From GCA-2688775 sp964524225 (GTDB lineage: Archaea; Nanobdellota; Nanobdellia; Woesearchaeales; GW2011-AR4), in NCBI GenBank assembly GCA_964524225.1, contig CAZGEW010000059.1, forward strand, positions 1 to 8,965: a stretch of 8,965 bases of DNA, read 5' to 3'. This document shows, in pieces, positions 6,158-8,965 of this stretch (within the stretch, counting starts at the first letter, position 1; the number at the start of each line of letters is the position of its first letter). The notes under the pieces were generated by a model. It searched no databases. It worked only from the letters and a program-made list of their open reading frames with translations, and was not told the origin of the DNA. The translations under genes and the position numbers were made by a program.

Positions 6158-6403
6158 ATGTACAAGACAAAAATAACCAAAAAAGGACAGATTACTGTGC
6201 CAAATGAGTACAGGGAAAAACTTGACTTGAGCAGAGGCTCTGTTGTAGAAGTAGGATTAAGGAATAAACAAATTCTTATTCAAAAGCCAAAGTCTGATTT
6301 AGAAGACCTTTTTGGTGCGTGGTCGGACGTTACAGACAAGCAGGTAAAGCAAATTAAATCTATTTGGCGCGGTTGGAATGAAAAAAATATTCGTAGACTC
6401 TGA
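6158..6403 (+). CDS. vapB: AbrB/MazE-type antitoxin of a VapBC-like pair
   Basis: An 81-aa DNA-binding antitoxin. Residues 1-45 form a SpoVT/AbrB swapped-hairpin domain, seen from TKITKKGQITVPNEYREKL, with the family's KGQITVP core, followed by LSRGSVVEV and QILIQKP. The C-terminal tail (about 46-81, rich in Trp and charged residues) is where such antitoxins usually wrap around and block the toxin. The ATG at 6158 follows the promoter/operator by only a few bases, so translation is probably leaderless. The last 26 bases overlap the toxin gene, an arrangement typical of these pairs. The partner is a PIN-domain protein, which makes VapB the best name. The AbrB class is confident; specificity is unknown. 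Confidence 0.88.
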   Translation: MYKTKITKKGQITVPNEYREKLDLSRGSVVEVGLRNKQILIQKPKSDLEDLFGAWSDVTDKQVKQIKSIWRGWNEKNIRRL

Positions 6404-6773
6404 TTATGTAATCAACTATCTAAGGGGTCGCACCTATACCCAAGATATAATAAAGAAAATTAAAAATAAGGAATTAGAAGCATATATCTCTGTTGTTACA
6501 TTATTTGAGTTATATGTTGGAGCTTTATTGTCAATTAACCCAAAAAAAAGATTTGAGGATGTGGAAATTCTATTAAATTGGTTTAACATCATCGAAATCA
6601 ATAAAGAAATAATGCTTATCGCAGCTAAAATTCATGTAGAATTAAGAAAAAAGGGCTTTATGCTGGAAATCCAAGATGTTCTTATTGGTGCAACCGCTAT
6701 TTCAATGAATATAGGACTATTAACCAACAACAAAAAACATTTTGAGAAAATTAATGGCTTACAACTTCTATAA
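6378..6773 (+). CDS. vapC: PIN-domain ribonuclease toxin (VapC-like)
   Basis: A 131-aa PIN-domain protein, a Mg-dependent endoribonuclease in this family; VapC toxins typically cut tRNA or rRNA and stop translation. Acidic active-site residues are present: Asp7 in FVDSDYVINYL, Glu44 in SVVTLFELYVGA and Asp100 in EIQDVLIGATAI. The C-terminal LLTNNKKHFEKI (114-125) matches the family's TxNxxHF motif, with Asn at the fourth position. Length is standard. The start lies 26 bases inside the antitoxin gene without a Shine-Dalgarno sequence, suggesting coupled translation. The antitoxin precedes the toxin, so antidote is made first. A run of eight T follows. The target RNA cannot be told. Confidence 0.9.
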   Translation: MKKIFVDSDYVINYLRGRTYTQDIIKKIKNKELEAYISVVTLFELYVGALLSINPKKRFEDVEILLNWFNIIEINKEIMLIAAKIHVELRKKGFMLEIQDVLIGATAISMNIGLLTNNKKHFEKINGLQLL

Positions 6774-6802
6774 AGATTTTATATAATGCCCCTAATTATT
6801 TG

Positions 6803-6810
6803 TTTTTTTT
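6803..6810 (+). terminator. Oligo-T terminator after the vapBC-like operon
   Basis: A run of eight T (6803-6810) lies 30 bases after the toxin stop. Archaeal RNA polymerase commonly terminates at such T-runs without a hairpin. It overlaps the stop codon of the convergent ogg gene. Confidence 0.45.
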
Positions 6811-7507
6811 ATTTTAAGATTCTCCCATTCTTTCTGCTCCAAAGCAACAAATCCAGTTCATCCATATCAATTCCGATATTATCTGAGAAGCCTTTAAATT
6901 TTTCTTCAATCTCCAAATATTCCTTTTTATTTTTTGGTCTATCATTTGTTTTTAAAATACCAAATTCATGTAAAGAATTTATTATGTGTTTGTCTAAGAT
7001 TGCATAACCTCTAAACCCAATGTTTCTTAAGAAATGTGATGCCTCTTTCATTCCAATACCCTTTATCTCTTTATTTAATGCAAAAAAATCTCTTAACTCA
7101 TCTCTATTTTCAAAAGAATTTATTTCAGTTTTTAACCGGAAATTTAATGAGTTCTTCAAATAATTTCTCGTATGAACAATAAATTCTGGCCTTAAATTGT
7201 TGAATCTATAAATTCCCTCTAATCTTCTTGTCATATCATCTGCAGTTCCATTGATTAGAACATTTCTAACAGCATCAACTGCTTTTAACCCCATTTCAGC
7301 GCTTGTATTTGCTGTGAAGATGCAGAAAGCAAGCTCTTCAAATAAGCGATAATCATCGCTAGTTTCTACAGGCAATAATTTCAATTCTCCATTGTAATAA
7401 AACCAAGAATAAGGCTCATGAAAGAATTTTTCAAATTGCTGCAATCTTTCTTTTATTTTATATTTTTTGTTATTGTATTCAATTATTAATTTTTCTATCG
7501 AGTCCAT
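6809..7507 (-). CDS. ogg: Archaeal Ogg2-type 8-oxoguanine DNA glycosylase/AP lyase
   Basis: A 232-aa base-excision repair enzyme that removes 8-oxoguanine and nicks the abasic site. The helix-hairpin-helix motif is IKGIGMKEASHFLRNIG (148-164) with catalytic Lys154, followed by AILDKHI with catalytic Asp172. The 18-residue Lys-to-Asp spacing agrees with Methanocaldococcus jannaschii Ogg as I recall it. The protein ends in ILK with a terminal lysine, a feature of Ogg2 enzymes linked to 8-oxoguanine recognition. It is about 25 residues longer than the M. jannaschii enzyme (207 aa); the extra length includes the segment WFYYNGELKLLPVETSDDYR (35-54), before the conserved LAFCIFTANTSA. It faces the vapBC-like operon tail to tail and lies 54 bases downstream of the MFS gene, but has its own TATA-like box. 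Confidence 0.92.
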   Translation of the reverse strand: MDSIEKLIIEYNNKKYKIKERLQQFEKFFHEPYSWFYYNGELKLLPVETSDDYRLFEELAFCIFTANTSAEMGLKAVDAVRNVLINGTADDMTRRLEGIYRFNNLRPEFIVHTRNYLKNSLNFRLKTEINSFENRDELRDFFALNKEIKGIGMKEASHFLRNIGFRGYAILDKHIINSLHEFGILKTNDRPKNKKEYLEIEEKFKGFSDNIGIDMDELDLLLWSRKNGRILK

Positions 7508-7530
7508 AAGTAATGTATGGTTACAATGGT

Positions 7531-7538
7531 TTATATAA
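7531..7538 (-). promoter_or_regulatory. TATA box of ogg
   Basis: TTATATAA (palindromic; the minus strand reads on as TTATATAAACC) is centred about 27 bp upstream of the ATG at 7507. The predicted start site is within one or two bases of the ATG, so ogg should be leaderless. It is the best TATA match in the window. Confidence 0.55.
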
Positions 7539-7561
7539 TTTTTCTTCTATACCCATATTTT

Positions 7562-8707
7562 CTAAAAATTTTTATTATTCTTCATCAAATAATAAAATAT
7601 TACCGTGCCTCCTAATACGATAACTGCAGATGAAACAAAAACAAATGTTAAGCTTGTTGTCAACATAATTAAGCCAGCCACTATTGGACCAATGCCACCT
7701 CCAATGCCAAATGCGGTATTAAAGATTCCCATAACAGAGCCCATGCCCAGTTTTTTCCCTAGTTGTGCAGTTATTGCACTTCCAGCAGGTATTGATATTG
7801 CTGAACCCAAACCCATTAGCAGATTCAACAAGAGCAATGTATAAAAACCCATCGCTAAAGGCATTAGTGCAAGTGCAATAAGAATCATTAGGCTACCTAT
7901 AATTGTCATGACAATTTTATCTTTTTTATCTGCAATAATCCCAAAATGCCTTTGAAGCAAAGAAGAAACAAGCAGATTTGAAGTTACAATAAAACCTATT
8001 TGAAATACGCTAATATTAATACGTTCTGCAACAAGAGGTAAAAATCCCATTAGGGCTGATATACCATATGAATTAGTAGCTCTAAAAATAAACATAGCCT
8101 GCATTGTTTTATCCTTTAATATATCTTTAAATGGCAAGGGATTTATGTTTTTATGAGCGTTTATCTCTGGCAGCATGAAAATAAGCATTATCAAAGATAA
8201 AAGGCTTATTGCTCCCATTGTATAGAATGCCGCATTCATGTGCCATATGCCATGCAAGGTACCTCCTATTATAGGCCCCAATGCCAATCCCATAAAAAAT
8301 GAGATTGTAAAAGTGCCAAGATACTTGCCTTCCTGATTTTTTGGCGAGATATCTCCAATATAGGCCATTGCAATAGGCAAAACCATTGCAGATGCCAACC
8401 CATGAAAGAATCTTACTATTATCAATGACTTTGCTGTTGTGGCAGCTGCATAAAAGAATGACAAGATTGTATATCCCACTAATCCAAAAAGCATAATATT
8501 TTTTCTTCCTTTGAAATCAGAAAATCTTCCAATGAATGGTGTGAATAATGCTCTAGATAAAGTGAATGAACCAAAAATTAATCCAATCATCAATCCATTT
8601 GCACCAAGACTTTCAGCATAAATTGCCATAAATGGCTCTATTATGCCTACACCAAGCATTGTTGCAAATACTGCAATGAATAAAACTGTGAATATACGCT
8701 TTTCCAT
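7562..8707 (-). CDS. MFS transporter, DHA1-type drug/proton antiporter family
   Basis: A 381-aa polytopic inner-membrane protein with about 12 hydrophobic segments. Motif A follows TM2 as GRFSDFKGRK (60-69, Asp64, Gly67, Arg68). Motif B is VRFFHGLASA (98-107, Arg99, Gly103). TM5 carries an antiporter motif C, MGLALGPIIGG (139-149), which in this superfamily points to efflux by proton exchange. A degenerate second motif A, GIIADKKDK (256-264), opens the C-terminal half. Length is usual for the family. The substrate is unknown; multidrug or metabolite export is likely. The ATG at 8707 lies 25 bases after the stop of an upstream minus-strand gene, so the two may be co-transcribed, although a TATA-like box overlaps that stop. 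Confidence 0.9.
   Translation of the reverse strand: MEKRIFTVLFIAVFATMLGVGIIEPFMAIYAESLGANGLMIGLIFGSFTLSRALFTPFIGRFSDFKGRKNIMLFGLVGYTILSFFYAAATTAKSLIIVRFFHGLASAMVLPIAMAYIGDISPKNQEGKYLGTFTISFFMGLALGPIIGGTLHGIWHMNAAFYTMGAISLLSLIMLIFMLPEINAHKNINPLPFKDILKDKTMQAMFIFRATNSYGISALMGFLPLVAERINISVFQIGFIVTSNLLVSSLLQRHFGIIADKKDKIVMTIIGSLMILIALALMPLAMGFYTLLLLNLLMGLGSAISIPAGSAITAQLGKKLGMGSVMGIFNTAFGIGGGIGPIVAGLIMLTTSLTFVFVSSAVIVLGGTVIFYYLMKNNKNF
7570..7597 (-). repeat. Perfect 10-bp hairpin at the 3' end of the MFS gene
   Basis: TTTTATTATT (7570-7579) is the exact reverse complement of 7588-7597, with an 8-base loop. It lies in the last codons of the MFS gene, and on the minus strand a T5 run spans the stop region just after it. 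It could mark the 3' end of the MFS transcript, although all pairs are A-T. Confidence 0.35.
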
Positions 8708-8730
8708 TTGAATCTCTATTCCAAATCAAT

Positions 8731-8739
8731 CATTATACA
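8731..8739 (-). promoter_or_regulatory. Candidate TATA box of the MFS gene
   Basis: On the minus strand TGTATAATG is centred about 28 bp upstream of the ATG at 8707, again predicting a leaderless or near-leaderless start. It overlaps the stop codon of the upstream gene, so internal transcription or read-through are both possible. Confidence 0.35.
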
Positions 8740-8965
8740 CTTAAGAAACATTTTGCAAGCAGTGGTTTATGGTCTGATATGTAATAATCCAAAACAAATT
8801 CTTGTGCATCCAGATTTTTCACAAAAAACCAATCTAACTTTAGTTTAAATAATTCCCATCGTGTATAGGGCAAAACCCATGTATTTTTGGTAATATTTCC
8901 AATTTCTTTGAACCCTTTTTCTTCTGCTTTTTTCGCAAAAATAAATCTTTCATCTTTTTCAAAAT
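8733..8965 (-). CDS. Endonuclease/exonuclease/phosphatase-family protein, C-terminal 76 residues (5' end outside window)
   Basis: On the minus strand an open frame enters from the right edge and ends at TAA (8735-8733), directly followed by an overlapping-frame TGA. The fragment contains LKLDWFFVKNLDA and ends with YYISDHKPLLAKCFLSV. The pair D-W-F-F-V and S-D-H-K-P-L is the C-terminal signature of the EEP fold, whose Asp and His are catalytic metal-binding and acid-base residues. Members include AP endonucleases, DNase I-like enzymes and phosphodiesterases. The fragment is too short to choose, though this gene precedes MFS and ogg in the same direction. Lacking the N-terminus, the start cannot be seen. 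Confidence 0.78.
   Translation of the reverse strand, partial: FEKDERFIFAKKAEEKGFKEIGNITKNTWVLPYTRWELFKLKLDWFFVKNLDAQEFVLDYYISDHKPLLAKCFLSV

Noticed and set aside
7605..7844. 79-codon plus-strand frame opposite the MFS gene
   Set aside because: It is antisense to clear transmembrane coding sequence and its proline/isoleucine-rich product mirrors hydrophobic codons on the other strand.

Overview
The window looks like a piece of an AT-rich archaeal genome, most plausibly a small-genome (DPANN-type) lineage. The signs are an archaeal-type Ogg2 8-oxoguanine glycosylase, TATA-like boxes about 26-30 bp upstream of start codons with little or no room for a leader, almost no Shine-Dalgarno sequences, AGA/AGG-dominated arginine codons, and an AbrB/PIN toxin-antitoxin pair. 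The lineage is inference; no rRNA, tRNA or CRISPR array was seen.

Layout. Positions 1-735 (minus): a ZIP-family metal transporter running off the left edge. 736-1027: a divergent intergenic region with TATA-like boxes for both directions. It holds a compact GC-richer element (814-976) that has perfect 16-bp terminal inverted repeats, folds on paper into a multibranched RNA, and is bracketed exactly by an 11-bp direct repeat. 1028-6080 (plus): a tightly coupled three-gene operon, carA, a HAD-superfamily gene and carB, joined by ATGA overlaps. It encodes glutamine-dependent carbamoyl-phosphate synthetase, whose product feeds pyrimidine and/or arginine synthesis. CarA and CarB resemble the eukaryotic CAD/CPS1 and Bacteroidota type. 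6158-6773 (plus): a vapBC-like toxin-antitoxin pair with a palindrome between TATA box and start. 6809-7507 (minus): ogg2. 7562-8707 (minus): a DHA1-like MFS efflux transporter. 8733-8965 (minus): the C-terminus of an endonuclease/exonuclease/phosphatase-family protein, cut by the right edge.

Unusual structure. (1) The 163-bp element upstream of carA matches no RNA family I recognise and has both mobile-element and structured-RNA traits. (2) The first ~35 codons of carA are a GC-rich palindromic repeat translated in frame as an N-terminal extension. (3) carB contains three perfect hairpins with 13-, 15- and 16-bp arms and short loops, far more than expected by chance; the longest lies in the linker between the two synthetase halves. 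(4) The HAD protein inside the carAB operon lacks the second Asp of motif I.
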